Assembly (NCBI GenBank): GCA_037013685.1
Contig: CM072890.1
Location: forward strand, 11,919,043 to 11,983,042
Source of the DNA: Acridotheres tristis
Taxonomy: Eukaryota; Chordata; Aves; Passeriformes; Sturnidae
Direction of reading: 5' to 3'
Length of the DNA: 64,000 nucleotides
The notes under the pieces were generated by a model. That model had not been told where the DNA came from, did no database searches, and saw only the letters and a list, made by a program, of their open reading frames with translations. Shown one piece after another: positions 39,960 through 52,700 of the stretch. How positions within the stretch are numbered: position 1 is the stretch's first letter; the number at the start of each line of letters is the position of its first letter. Both the position numbers and the translations under genes were made by a program.

Positions 39960-40009
39960 TCACTGAGGATGATGTGGAAAACATGAAGGATTTCTTACTC
40001 CAGAGTGCA
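39960..40009 (+). CDS. Candidate short coding exon (50 nt)
   Basis: It has one of the best acceptors in the window (tcttctttccttcctcttgtgttgcag, pyrimidine-rich over about 25 bases) and donor gca|gtacgt. It reads TEDDVENMKDFLLQSA and joins the exon ending at 39425 (phase 1) and the candidate at 41036 (phase 0). A surrounding 137-codon frame (39635-40048) is also open and may simply be chance. Confidence 0.3.
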
Positions 40010-40754
40010 GTACGTGCAGTTGTGAAGTGTTGCTGCTGTCCTGTGTAGGGAAAGTGGCACTGTCTCTCCAGTGGCTACAGCCATTTCATACAAGGAATGA
40101 AGTGGGGGATTCAAGCTAGCTCTAGCACAGCATGTTTTATCATTAACTGCATAAAGCAATTTCCATTCAGCCTGGGAGTGCCCAGGCTGCACAGGTTGGT
40201 TGTTAGGTGGATCATTCACTCCTGGATGTATGGTGGGAATTTGCTCAGGATTGCTGCAGGACTCCAAACTGCAGTATCAAAATAGGAAAGGGAAATTACT
40301 GGTCAGATGGTATCCAGTGTTGCTCCCCTTTTGAAAGCCTCAGTGAGTTAGTTCCTTCAAATGAAATTTAGGATGCCAGTTATGTATGTAATTAGTCTGC
40401 AGATTTTATTTCTAGTATTTTGATATCCTGATATCAACACCAAGGATTATTAAAAAACAATTGCTGTTCTTTGATGCAGCTCTAGAGTTTTATTTGCATT
40501 ATAGCAGGAATACCTCTTTAGAGAAAGTCACTAGCTATTGACATACTAGTCAGACATACTAGAAAGAAAAGCTTCATTAAGGTATTTTGTGAGTGGGTGA
40601 AATTCAAAGAATGTCCCAATCTCGTCAATCTCATCGTTACTGCGTTGCCACAGCTAGAAATCCGGAGAATGTAGAATTAATTGAGTCTGAGCTAGGACTT
40701 TGGGCAAAGTCACAAAGAGAATTGGGCCCATTAAAATCCTGATGCTGACCTTAC

Positions 40755-40900
40755 TCATGAACTCAGCCTCAACCTGCTCAGTCCACACTGCCTCTGCACT
40801 GAAAAGCTGAGCTTCTTCATGGTGCAAAATTTCTTTTAATTTTCCTCGAATTTTACATACACAGTGATTATACAAAACAAAACAGTGAGAAATGCATCTC
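40755..40900 (-). CDS. Candidate minus-strand exon (48 codons)
   Basis: On the minus strand an acceptor-like cataactag is followed by 48 open codons and a strong donor atga|gtaagg. The second half reads as a charged helix (KLKEILHHEEAQLFSAEAVW). The pyrimidine tract is weak. It lies within a putative intron of the + strand model, so at most it belongs to an unrelated antisense transcript, and it also shows how easily exon-like stretches occur here. Confidence 0.18.
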
Positions 40901-43900
40901 CTAGTTATGCTCAAAATAAAAAGATCTATTGAAAATATTTTGAAATATCTGAAATTCATAACACTGCACCTCTCCAGACATCGTCTGCTGATTTCCAGAG
41001 CAATATTAGTAACAGAATATTTTTAACTATTTCAGATTACCAATTCAAGTCAGACCAAATGTGAAATAGGTACTTGACAAGATTATATCAAGAGTCAGCT
41101 GTGAAGTTACCAAAGTAAGGAAACTTGAATTTCCTTGACAGATGCTGTACTAAAATCTTGACTGTTTTTCATGCACCTAATGCCAAAAAAAAAGGCCGAT
41201 TAAAAAACGAAACAGCTGAAAGATATACAGTTGTTATTGTGGTTTTACCCCATGACATGGATTATGCATGTAACTTGTGCAAAAATCAAGGCAGAGGCAA
41301 AGGAGGTTTCAGAGAGCCATTAAGGGAAAGAGCTGTGTTCCGATTGCACTGAATGACCTGGATGTCAACATGTAAAGATTTGGGGTGTTTTTAAATACAG
41401 TGTGTTAAACCAGATGGAATCCTTTTTCTGCTGCAAGGTGGCTAAGGGTACTTTATTTTGGAAGGATTCCACGAAGTAATTATTACCCAGTTCTGTAACT
41501 GTTACAGAATGTAGGAAACTTAGAGAAAATAATAATTAAAATTTTAAATGTGTGGGTTTTGGGAAGGTTATTTTTCTTCCCTCTGAGAAAATGCAGTTGT
41601 TCAAATGCCTGCTAATTAGACTAGGGATGGTCTAGATTAGATTACCTTCTTCCCCTTTCCGATGTATTTGGAGAGTATGTTTCAAATTATTTACAGTCTT
41701 GAATTGGTGAGATATTCCCAAATGTTTCTCTGACTTTTTTTTCCTGCTGTTGCCTCAGATTTAATATAATTAGTTCTCTCATTTTCATTAGGTCACTCAG
41801 GCTGATGTATATCCTGAATGAAATATTCTTATTTCATATTTAACTGTTAGTTAACCCAGCAAGGTCTGATATTTATTTTGGTGTTTTAAATGCCCATCTA
41901 ACGCATTTCAAAAATGTGGGGTTAGATTTGTAATTATACCTTAATTCTTTCGTTTTCTTTTTATCAAATACATTGCTTTGTGGCATTATATAGCATTTTA
42001 TTGTTCTTTTAAACTGGATTTGGGCTTTTTGGCCATCTGATCATACTGCTTTAGACTTATTCTGAATATACACCCAAGCAGTGCATAGCACTGTTCAATC
42101 TGTTCTGTTTTCCTGATATGTGATTCTGGATTTGTTTGGTATTTTTTCCCTGAGGATTCCCTCTCCTCCTCTGTCCTTTGTCAGTCTGGCCCCTTTCACA
42201 CCTTATGGGGAGTAGGAAATAATCCTACCATTAAGATGAGGATATACAATCTATTATTTTTCCTGCCATGATCACAGCAGTCTCCCTTAGTAGCTAAATG
42301 TTTTGTCCTGTCAACTCTTTTGCAGATCAGGTTATTAAGGAGTAGAATATTGATTATTTAGGATGAGATTTTTAAAGCTTGCCTAGAGGGTTGCGGTGTC
42401 CAATTAGAAATTAATGACTTAGAGGCAGCTTTGAAAATCCCACCTGTTGAGTTGAAGCTTTCAAATGAGTCTGAAGTTAAGAGCCATAATGAGTGCACAA
42501 ATGGTGTGATATTTTCCTGTGACTGGAAGAAGTGTTAAATAGCAGCTCTATATCTTCATGTCAAATAATTAAGGAAGTTAACAGAAGTAGACTTCAGACG
42601 AGTAAACTGATCCTATTTTCCTTGGAACAAACTAGCAGGTAGTTATTTAAAAACACTAAGGCACAGTGCAGTCCTGATAGTGACAAATTTTGTCTAGAAA
42701 GTCACGTTGTATTTATTTGCTAAGATATTTAATCACAAACTTTGACATAAGCCTAGAGCAAGAATAAAAGCAGGGAACATAGGTGTAGGGTTTTTTTTTT
42801 TTTCTAATGGAGAAAGTGAAAAAATAATTTAAAGTGATTTTTAGCATGTAAAAGTAATAGTACATCGGCCATAAGGATAAAACTAAAGTGCAGTTCTGTG
42901 TGCCAAAGACTTTTTTTTTCTTTTTTTAATGATTCTGAGGGTATGGCAGGTGAATCCATTTAGCAGGTCTAATGACTGGAAAGTGGAATGTTTTTCAAAT
43001 AGTGTGGATGAAACGACCTGTAGCCCATCAGTGTACAGCTGGAATGATGTCATACATGGTTATGCTTTAATTCTTCCTGCATTGCTAAAGGGGGAACAGG
43101 GTCTGTAATATCCTCTGACTGCCTTGTTGAATGCAAATCCTTGAGCTGGAAATAGAGTGTTCTCTTTCTCCACATGACTAATGTTAATTTCTTTAGCAGA
43201 AAAAAATTTAATAAGTCTCTCTAATGGTAAATTACCATTTATTGTAAATGTGCCACATAAAGGAAGTAATAAGTCATTATTATTGACCTATTACTGGTAT
43301 TTCTGTTTTACCTCTAATTAAATAAAAAAGTGCACTTTGAGTTAATATGCCTTTTGTTTGAAAATCCTTTTTTTAGTTCAGAACTGGTACCAATACTCCA
43401 ATGCACTGTAGGAGTCAAAACTTTCTCTTAGATTTTTGTTAAGCTGGGGATGAAATTTTCTCCTTAGCTGTTCTTTAATTGAATCCTCTCCACTCCATTG
43501 CTCTCTTTTTTAGATTTCTACTCCAATATTTTATTGGACTCTTCTAATCACTTCTTTTCTTCTCAAGCACAAATGTGGGAGCTTTTCCTGTGGGGAGATA
43601 GTGCCCTACTGAACTTCAAACCAAACTGATAATTTCAAATGTGTTACTGCATGAAACAATGGATTAGAATATAGAAAAATAAGAGGAATTATAAAGGAAA
43701 GGCAGAAATTTGCAGGGTGTGAGTGATGTTACAGTGTGGCTGGTGGAACAGCTGAATGATTGAGGTGGTGGAGTAGTGTGTAGGTCGTGCAGTGTTAGAA
43801 AGGAGCCTCAGTTCTCTGGGTTTGGGACACCTGTGCATGCACAGAGAACTGCCAATAGCATAGGAGCTATCCCAGAATAGGCTCAGGAGTGAGATCAGCA

Positions 43901-46640
43901 TCTGGGAACCTGGAGGCAAAATATTCTTAAGAAGTTATTAAAACCAGCTATGATTCTTTCTCATGTTTGGGTTGTTTTGGTTTTTTCCCCCTCAGGTCAG
44001 AATTTCTTTCTGCATAACAGGACAGAGCTAGCAGGAAGAATCACAGGAACTGCTGTGTTATTTGATACATAGCCTGAGGGAAAGGCTTTCCTTGGAGCTG
44101 GAAAAGGTGGATTTGAACCTTGTTAGGTAAGGATGGCATTGAATGTGACCTCTTACATCCTAAGCAAAGGTATGAGAGCTGTGATAGTGAATGAAGGTGA
44201 ACAGTGTAATACCACATCAGTCATACTTAGGAAACCCTGTGTCAGACCACATAAGCCTCCCTGAAGAAGGAGATCCAGTACTCTGTGCACTAGAACTTGT
44301 CTGCATGTCTGAGTAAATGTTTTCATTCCAGCAGTTAAGATGCTCTGTGTGCTCAGAATTTTCTCTGGACTTCAAGTGCATTACTTGTTTTGAATCCCAC
44401 TGTGAAATGTCGAGTTCCTCCATGCATTGCAGACATCAGACTCTGAACTCTGAATTCCCTCCTCAGGATCAGAAGCCTAGAAGTTAAATGTCATTGCCTG
44501 TTCTTTATAGAGCCTGGTGTCTTTTATTGGACATCCCAAGTGTGCAGCCAGAGTGCAAAGGCAATGTGTTGCTCATGTCTCTTTAGTGATCCTGTTTGAG
44601 TAATTGTCACTAGGGATACTCCAGGGTCACCCTCGTTCAACCAAACATTGGCAACAATACTGTAATGATAGTGGGGGTAAATCTTTGCTTTGTAGCTCTG
44701 GTAACTCCAATTTAAAAATGCTGATGTAAATGTAACTACACCAAATTTATTGTAGTATGATGGAAATGTAACCATTGAAAATTGATCTTCAGCTGATGAT
44801 AATGAATATGTTAATAAACGTTGATATTTTTAAAGTAAAAATTTAAAAGTGAGGCCAGTCTTTGTTCTTCAATATTCATGAATAGTCCCACTAAATTTGA
44901 CTCAGTAGTAGCTCTCTCGTTCATTGGCCTTTTTAAAAGAATAGATATTAAGTTGAGGAAGTCAAAAAACACTGCTGTTACTTGAAAGAGCCTTGCTAAA
45001 GGGTGTTGCTACCTGAGGCCTGAAAGTGCTCCTAGGCTGTTGTGATGTAGGTGGGGATGGCAGGCTGGGGATGCATCAAAACCTATTGAACCACTGTCAG
45101 TAGGGATTTCTCCTGGCATGTAGATATTTTTCTGAACTACAAAGTCTTTTGAAGTGCAGAACCTGTTTAAATTTTGTTTCCTGGTAGCCATAATTCCCTT
45201 TATTGCCTTCTCCCAAACACCTCTGACCTTGACCTCTTTTCCCCAGAGTTGAGCCTCTTCCTTCCACCAGTCCAGTGGTACCCTTCATTCTATGCTTCTG
45301 TTCTTACCTCCCCTCACTATCCCTTCACTCTACCTGAACTTTATATGAGGAACACAGGCAAGATGGTCATGGAATAATGTAATTTAGCTAAAATTGCCTC
45401 TACGCAAGGGAAAAAAACCCTATCCATTCTGGCAGGAATGGCATTGCCCTATAGCAGGAATTAGAAAAGAAGAAAAACCTTTCTAGAATTCCTAAATGGC
45501 TGATCTATTTAGCTCAAACTTTTAAATCCCTGGTGACTCTATTGCTAGTCTTCAACAGTGGTCCTTAATAAAATGGAGAAAAAATAGGAAGTCTAATTTC
45601 TCTTTTAATGCTCTTTGTAGAAGAGTTCTGATGTAGAAAATCAATACTTGTATTCAAAGGAAAGCTATTGAAACAAATAATGTTACTGGTTGGCAGGCTC
45701 AGCAGGCTTTTAACTTTGATTACATTCTTGCTGACAGTACTGCACTGGTGTTTAGAAATCCAAAAAAGCAACTTTTAACTGCTTTTGCTATGAAACTACT
45801 TAAGCAATTTAGGGTTCCGGATATAATCGAAATAAACTTCAAGAGCAAAGGAAAATATGTTCTTATTTGTGCTAAAAGATACTTGTATTAATGAGCAGAT
45901 AGATTCTCTATGTCAGCTCAAGGACAGCTGCAGTCCCATGAGCCCCTTGTTTTGGTTGTTCAGGTTTGGAATTTTTTTTAAAAGTTTATACTTTACTGAA
46001 TTCTTAAGATGAAAATATAATACTCGGAATTTTTTAGTTACCTTTTAGCCCATACTTAATCAGAAGCATTTTCCTTGTTATATCTGGAACACAGATTACT
46101 CAATGGTCTTTCTTTGTCTGTGCCAGCTCATATAATTCACATTTTTATTACCCTGATCAATTGAAACATTTTATTAAAGGTCAAAAGAAAAGAAAAATTG
46201 TAAAATTAGAAATGGAAATGGATTTGATTAATGATTGAAAGGAAATATGGAAGCAAATGATCCAATTTATTACCTTTTTCTATTTGATAAGTGTCTTTGA
46301 TTCTAGCTCTGTTTTATTCCAGCTGCTTTGACTATACAACTATCTGCTCCTTTTCTCCCCAGCCATGTAAAAACATGGGAGAAATCAAGCTGTGAATGGG
46401 TAAAATGGATGGTAACAGCAGCATGCTTCATAGTATTAAACTTGGGCAAGTAAACTCTGTGTGCAAGAGACATAAACTGTAGTGCTCAGCATTTATTCCT
46501 ACTGAAGGGCTGTTCTGGAAGTCAGCTGTGTGTGCACACAGTGCTCAGAGCAGCAGTCACGGTGGCTGGGAGTGCAGCCAGCAGCACTTTGTGACGCTGG
46601 CAGTGGCCTTGCCTGCAGGCTGTGGGTGCCAGTGTCTGCT

Positions 46641-47231
46641 GGAGCCACCAGGCTGGTGGAGCAGCCACCACCTCCCAGTGCCATGCTGGAGCCACCATCT
46701 CCCAGTGCCATGCTGGAGCCACCACCTCCCAGTGCCATGCAGGAGCCACCACCTCCCAGTGCCATGCTGGAGCCACCACCTCCCAGTGCCATGCTGGAGC
46801 CACCATCTCCCAGTGCCATGCTGGAGCCACCACCTCCCAGTGCCATGCTGGAGCCACCATCTCCCAGTGCCATGCTGGAGCCACCACCTCCCAGTGCCAT
46901 GCTGGAGCCACCATCTCCCAGTGCCATGCTGGAGCCACCACCTCCCAGTGCCATGCTGGAGCCACCATCTCCCAGTGCCATGCTGGAGCCACCACCTCCC
47001 AGTGCCATGCTGGAGCCACCATCTCCCAGTGCCATGCTGGAGCCACCAGGCTGGTGGAGCAGCCACCATCTCCCAGTGCCATGCTGGAGCCACCATCTCC
47101 CAGTGCCATGCTGGAGCCACCAGGCTGGTGGAGCAGCCACCATCTCCCAGTGCCATACTGGAGCCACCATCTCCCAGTGCCATGCTGGAGCCACCAGGCT
47201 GGTGGAGCAGCCACCACCTCCCAGTGCCATG
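46641..47231. repeat. 27-bp minisatellite with higher-order structure
   Basis: Eighteen complete 27-bp units (ctcccagtgccatgctggag plus ccaccat or ccaccac) and a partial one are arranged around four copies of a 20-bp spacer (ggctggtggagcagccacca at 46651, 47049, 47123 and 47197). Between spacers are 14, 2 and 2 units exactly. Units 5-14 alternate strictly between two variants, making a 54-bp period. The spacer with its flank is self-complementary (ccaccag/ctggtgg). Unit length divisible by three keeps long frames open on both strands (up to 243 codons), which I do not regard as genes. The array abuts a CR1 copy. Confidence 0.97.
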
Positions 47232-47336
47232 ATTTCCTCTCAGACCAGGGTGGTTGTGTGAGAAGGGGGAGTCAGACTACGGTAGGTGAACAGATCAGCT
47301 GTGATTATTTGCAGGGATGAGAGTCTAAGTTTGGGA

Positions 47337-48195
47337 GAAGCTGTTGACTCCTCAAGGGCAGAGAGACCCTGCAGAGAGACCTCAAACAACTTGGAGAGAC
47401 TGACAATCACCAGCTGTATGAAGTTCAGCAAGGACAGTTGCTGGATTCTGCACCTGGGACAGGGCAGCCCTGGTTGGATGTGCAGATGGGGGAACAGGAG
47501 GCTGGAGAGCTGCTCTGTGGAAAGTGACCTGTGGGTCCTGGTCCATGGCAAGTTGGATATGGGTCAGCAGTGCCCTGGCAGCCAGGAGGGCCAGCTGTGT
47601 CCTGGGGGGCATCAGGGACAGCATCAGCAGCTGGGCAAGGGAGGGGATTGTCCCCCTCTGCTCTGAGCTGGGGTGGCCTCACTTCGTGTCCTATGTGCAG
47701 TTTTGGATGCCACAATATAAAAAAGACATGAGGCCATTAGAGAACATCCAAAGGAGGCCACGAGGAAGGTGAAAGCCTTGAGGAGAAGCTGTGTGAGGAT
47801 CGGCTGAGGGCACTGGCTCTGTTCAGCCTGAAGGAGTCTGAGGTCACACCTCAATGTGGTCTTCAACATCCTCAGGAGGGGAAGAGGAGGGGCAGGCACT
47901 GATCTCTTACTGATCTCTTCACTCCCATGAGCTGTGACAGGACGTGAGCAAATGGCACGGAGCTGAGCTGGGACGCTTGGGCTGGGTATCAGGAAAAGGT
48001 TTTTCACCCAGAGTGGTTGGGCACTGGAACAGGCTGCTCAGGGGAGGGGTCACAGCACCAAGCCTGTGTGAGTTCAAGAAGCGTTTGGACAACACTCAGG
48101 CACACAGAGAGATTGTTGGGGTGTCCTGTGCAGGGCCAGGAGCTGGGCTCAGGCATTCTCAGGGGTCCCTTCTAACTCAGTATATCTTATGATGC
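47337..48195 (+). mobile_element. CR1 LINE, C-terminal RT region and 3' end
   Basis: This 860-bp fragment runs from gctgttgactcctcaagggc through gcagttttggatgccacaat and gttcagcctgaaggagtctg to the 3' tail near tatcttatgat. It is collinear with the end of avian CR1 frame 2 and its 3' UTR. Several frameshifts and stops make it dead. Its 3' part (48040-48160) is closely related to the fragment at 1819-1934. It is 5' truncated where the minisatellite ends, or within about 100 bases of it. Confidence 0.96.
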
Positions 48196-49188
48196 TGAGA
48201 GCAAAACAGTGATTCAAGTGCTTTATATAATGTCATATAGCACCCATGGTGGGTGAAGAGGTTGAATATATTCCAGATCAGCTTATCTACTAACATGTCC
48301 TTCATATTGTATCATCTTGGTCTTTTGCAAACAAAACCTTTTTTTTCCCCTGGAGCCAGAGTGGGTGTAGCTTTAGTTACAGCTCCTTTCTCACCCCTCA
48401 AAGGACTCCACCAAATACACTGAATGAGGCAAAAAACTTATTAAAATGTCATTGCTGTCTGTATATGTTACATCATCCCACAGAAGAGAGTGAATGGAAT
48501 TGTATGGTCAGCCCTAGTTCAGGTTTGGAATTCTGGATTTTTGAAAACTCCATTGTAAGATCGTATTGTTGGGACACAAGGCGGGTTTTTTGTGTGCAGT
48601 TATACAATACTCCAAATATGTTAACATGCAGTGGTTAAGAAGATTGATGAATTTTAAATGTATCAACAGGGAATTATTGGTGATGTCTCAAGGGGTTATT
48701 TTAGAGACAAACAAGACAGCTATTTTGAGCAACAGTCATATAATTCTTTTACATGGACAACTCTTCAAGAGATGTCTGATTCACTGATAATTAAAATTAT
48801 AAATGAGTCTTGTTTGGCCTGAGTGATTATGTTCATGCTCCAGTGACCATGGCCTCTAAGTACTAAGGCATATAATTAGACCCTTCTTTGACCTTTTAAT
48901 ATCATGTTGACCATATCTAGGCTCTAATAGATCCATAGCCCAGATAGTTGTTTAGGGCCAGATGGTGTTTTCATGCAAAATTAGTGCAAGAGTTTGCATC
49001 AAAGCTCCAGGCTCCATGCTCAGCAGAAGAATAGATGATTGAAACAGGGTCTCTGGTGTGATATGATAAACTGTAACTGAACTTACTGAGAGTGGGCTCC
49101 TCATGTGTATCATCCTCCTTCCTGTCCAGCATGCTCCATGGCCTTCTAGCTTCTTTAACTTGTAATTTTTGTAACATTTTCCTCTCAG

Positions 49189-49622
49189 ATCAGCAGCAAG
49201 ATGAAGGTTTTAATCTGACTGTTGGAATAATGAATATATTTTACCAGTTACAAACTTTAACGTGTTTAGCTAAGTAAGACAACTCTACTTAGGACAAGGT
49301 ACAGAATTTGCATGAAGAATCCATGGACTTCATACATCCACAGAAAACATTACCTTCCCAAAATGCAAGAAGAAGAGAAATTTTTCGTGCAAATGCAATT
49401 ATATGGGAGACTTTCATATATAAAATCCAATTAATAATTCCTTTTCCTGAAATTTTAGTTTCCATTTTAAGTGTTTTAAATTTTCATGATTTTTGTAGGA
49501 TAAAGGGTCACACTAAGGAAGATGACAAAGGACAGATGACAACAAATCTGTCAGAAACTGATGAGAATTTCATCAAGGTTGAAGAAGTCAGTCAAGATAA
49601 ACATTCTCTTGAAATATCCTGA
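49189..49622 (+). CDS. Candidate last two exons with stop codon
   Basis: The exon 49189-49273 (acceptor taacattttcctctcag, donor aa|gtaaga, both strong) is open for 27 codons only in the phase 1 frame (QQQDEGFNLTVGIMNIFYQL). The exon from 49499 (acceptor atttttgtag) joins in phase 2 and reads IKGHTKEDDKGQMTTNLSET, continuing acidic to TGA at 49620. AATAAA is 22 bases after the stop, with two more at 49751 and 49760. This is the most convincing splice pair I found, but no homologue is recognised. Confidence 0.32.
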
Positions 49623-49644
49623 TGAGCCTGAACTTTCAGAAAGT

Positions 49645-49765
49645 AATAAATGTTCAGTGTATGAACACAGCGTTTCTTTCAGGTACCCATGAATACAAAT
49701 ACTCATTATGTGAATTATAATAATTATGTCAATTATATAATCATTATGGAAATAAAATGAATAAA
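49645..49765 (+). terminator. Cluster of poly(A) signals
   Basis: AATAAA occurs at 49645-49650, 49751-49756 and 49760-49765, directly after the candidate stop at 49620. AATAAA is frequent in AT-rich DNA, so the cluster is only supporting evidence. Confidence 0.35.
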
Positions 49766-52700
49766 TAGAATCTAGGGAAAAGTACCTATCAGCTCCACAT
49801 GTTGACTGCAGCTGTTACTTAACCTTGCCTACTTAGTAATTCATCAAGAAATCGTTTAAAAATCTCTAATATTCCATGTAGTTTTTAAATCAGTGTAGAA
49901 AGGCATGAGACACACAAGTTCTATACATTCACTGATTTCATGCAAACAAGTTGACAAGATACTGGACTAAACTGTACCCTAGTGTAGCTTTAGTACTGCT
50001 TTACAGAGAATTGATATTTCCTGTTTTTTTTCCAAAGTCAGCTGTGAGAATTTCTCTGCATTTTTCCTTTAATGCACTCAGGCAGACTTTGGAAATGGAG
50101 TCCAGCAGTAACATTTTCTGGCAGTGCCTCCATTTTCCACTGTTCATTTAAATGATTTACTTCATCTTCTACCCTGAACCCAGACAAAGTCTGCATTCTG
50201 TACCTACTGCTGCAGGTAATAGACCCAAGATGTATTTGGAAGCCCAGAGGAGGAATTATTGAATTTACATACTTTGTGTCTGAGGAATACAAAAGTCATA
50301 TAAAATAATTAACTGATGTTGACAATGTAAAGGAGTATAATACTTTGCTGTTACTGATTTTAAACTAGTCTTTTGGTAAACATCTTTACTTCTGAAATTT
50401 CTGACTTTTAACTGTGAAAGAAATTGATGTGGATTTTAGTTTGGGTTTTTTGCCTTTCTAGTTGGTTTAAACTGAGCTGCTGCATATGAAGCTACACAGT
50501 GGCAAATTAAGGGTTTTCTCTGTTCTATTTTGTTGGTTTTACATATAAGTGGGAGAAAGCCACTAACTTAATAGATTTGTAATAGCTTTGTGTGGTTATA
50601 AAGCAGATGAAGACTTGTGCACTGTGCAAAGGGTCATTCAGTTTTGTGGGGTGTAATTTTCTTCATAAGTCCTCATTATGAGGTCTGACTTACTCAAAAT
50701 GATGTGTCTGTTCATGGCATGGAATTGTTTCATGAGTCCTGTTCCTCATGTGCTGTGACAATTGTTCCACCAGAAAAGGACTTGTAGGCTAAGGAAGTGC
50801 TAAAAAGGGCTGAATAAACTGTAAATCTTCATTTATGGGGCTTCAGGTACTGGAAAGTATGATCTGATTTTGAATCCTATTTTAATTACTAAGAAAAATT
50901 GCTCCCTGTTGTTGCTTAATGACACCTTTCATTCTAGACCAATGACAGTTTGTGTTATCCACTGCTGAAATGGATTGAATGCTTGTGTTTAAGCCTTGTT
51001 AGCAGCAAGAAAAGGAAGTTGGTAGGAGAGCAGTGGAGAGTTGACCTTTTATGTACCTGGATCATCTTTTGGAGATCAGCTTTCCTAGGAAAGATGTGAT
51101 GGGCAAAGGATGGATGCATGGGTAGATGGGGAAGGGCTTCCTCAGTGCCCTTTGGAAAACAGAGTGTGCTACCTGCGTGTGCCTGTGGCATTCTGGGAAC
51201 TTGTGCAGTTGCAGGTTGAGGGAGCAGAGGGTTGGAGAGATTTGGACTAGAGAGCTCCCTGAACCTCTGGCAGTGAGCACCCAAAAAGCCATTCAGGGGT
51301 TGGGGTCTGACCCTGTACTAAAGGATGGATTTAATCCTCATATATTTCTGGTTCCTTTCATTACTCCAGTCAGCTTGCCTGACTTTTACCTTGAAAGGGC
51401 CAATTGCCATTTATTCTGCTGTTGCTCAGGTTGAACTATGTGGTTCAACACAGTAGCCCAGAAAATTTTCAAGCCACTCTGAAAAACAGAAGATCCAATA
51501 TAGGAATCCATAAGAAATCTGAGTAGGACAACTTACAATATCTTGTTCTAAGATTTATTATTTTTTTAACCAGTGAAGAACCTGCTTTAATTATCATGTA
51601 GTTTCTGTTATGCTGCACAAGTAGAGTGCACACCTGCTGTGTTGAGGCCTTGCTGTCTTTGTGGTCACTTGGAAGAAATAGCCCCTCTTCCAAGGCAAAC
51701 ATATCAGGATCATCTTCTTTCAATTGGTTGTCTTTTAACTATTAACTATGAAATCCTGATTTAAATATGAATAGATTTTTTTTTTGCTGAAGTTAATTTT
51801 TTCTATTTGATTTTGGGTCTTTGCTTATGTATTCTCATTTTCTAAGGCAGCTGCTTAGGCTTATGCAATACCAGATAATGCTGGCTGAACCTCCTGTGTT
51901 TGTTTGCATTATGCTTTTGTTTCATTCTGCAGCTCCAAACGATAGGTTGCAGTAAGTGTTCAATTTCCTGATGAGCCTTAAAAGAACTTTGGCTCTCCAG
52001 TGCATCAGCACACGACTCCTGTTTTACCATGATAAGAAAGTATTTGCCTTTAGGGAAAAGGAAAATGATTGAATGCATGTGTTTTACATTACTTGAACCA
52101 TGATCATTTTACTGAAACAGGCCAAGACATTAACAAGGGTTTGGCCACAAGGGAATTAAGAGTCAGTCGTGTATCTTATATCCTAGTCAGATGCACTTTA
52201 TTTTAGCAAAATGAATTCAGAGAAGAAAATACCACTTTAGCATTTACATTGCGGTCAGAAGTAATGAAGAATGAGATGTGGTTATACCGAATTCAGTGCC
52301 ATTATTCATACAGATTTGCATTTAAATCAAAGGCATGTAAAATTTATATGTAAAACTCTGTTCTTTGTAATGTATTTATTGTAATTCCTGGGTAATTATT
52401 TTAGCCTCCACTTAGACTTTGTGCCATTTTCAGATCTTAGATCCACACCCTTTCAGTAGTTGTCTGGCCATGCTCTTCCTTATTCTAAAATGTTGAGTTT
52501 TATCTCTGAGGTGTTCCCTGAGCTGTGTTTGTTGCTTATCAGTCTTTGAGAACTCATGAATCACTCTACTCCCTGAAAGGTTGGGAAGCCACTTGGTTGG
52601 CATGTTAATGTTAAGCTTGATTTTGTAGCATGATGCTGTGTGCTGTATCAGAGAGACAGTCATCCATCCATGTCCTTTCAAACAGCCCCTGCAGTGATGT

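Larger units (their letters stand above)
37066..46640. other. Unique AT-rich DNA with candidate exons
   Basis: It holds the candidate exons at 39318, 39960 and 41036 (+). It also holds a competing candidate exon on the minus strand at 40755-40900. A 131-codon + frame at 37804-38199 has no recognised domain. Poly(T) lies at 42791-42803. I see no transposon, RNA gene or regulatory island. Confidence 0.5.
28577..49765 (+). other. Candidate multi-exon gene downstream of the CpG island
   Basis: Candidate exons with their phases: 28577-28667 (2 to 0), 28893-28999 (0 to 2, weak donor), 30529-30604 (1 to 2), optionally 31106-31177 (2 to 2), 32969-33017 (2 to 0), 33445-33487 (0 to 1), 39318-39425 (1 to 1), 39960-40009 (1 to 0), 41036-41069 (0 to 1), 49189-49273 (1 to 2), and a terminal exon from 49499 with TGA at 49620-49622. 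Poly(A) signals follow at 49645 and 49751. From 30529 to the stop every junction is in frame. Between 28999 and 30529 the phases do not join, so an exon is missing or the 5' part is wrong. The product would be acidic and hydrophilic with no recognised family. Selection among many splice-like sites makes chance a real alternative. Confidence 0.28.

Noticed and set aside
46499..47320. Several 200-243 codon open frames on both strands
   Set aside because: They are open only because the 27-bp unit is a multiple of three and lacks stops in most frames. Both strands and several frames are open at once, and the 20-bp spacers shift the frame.
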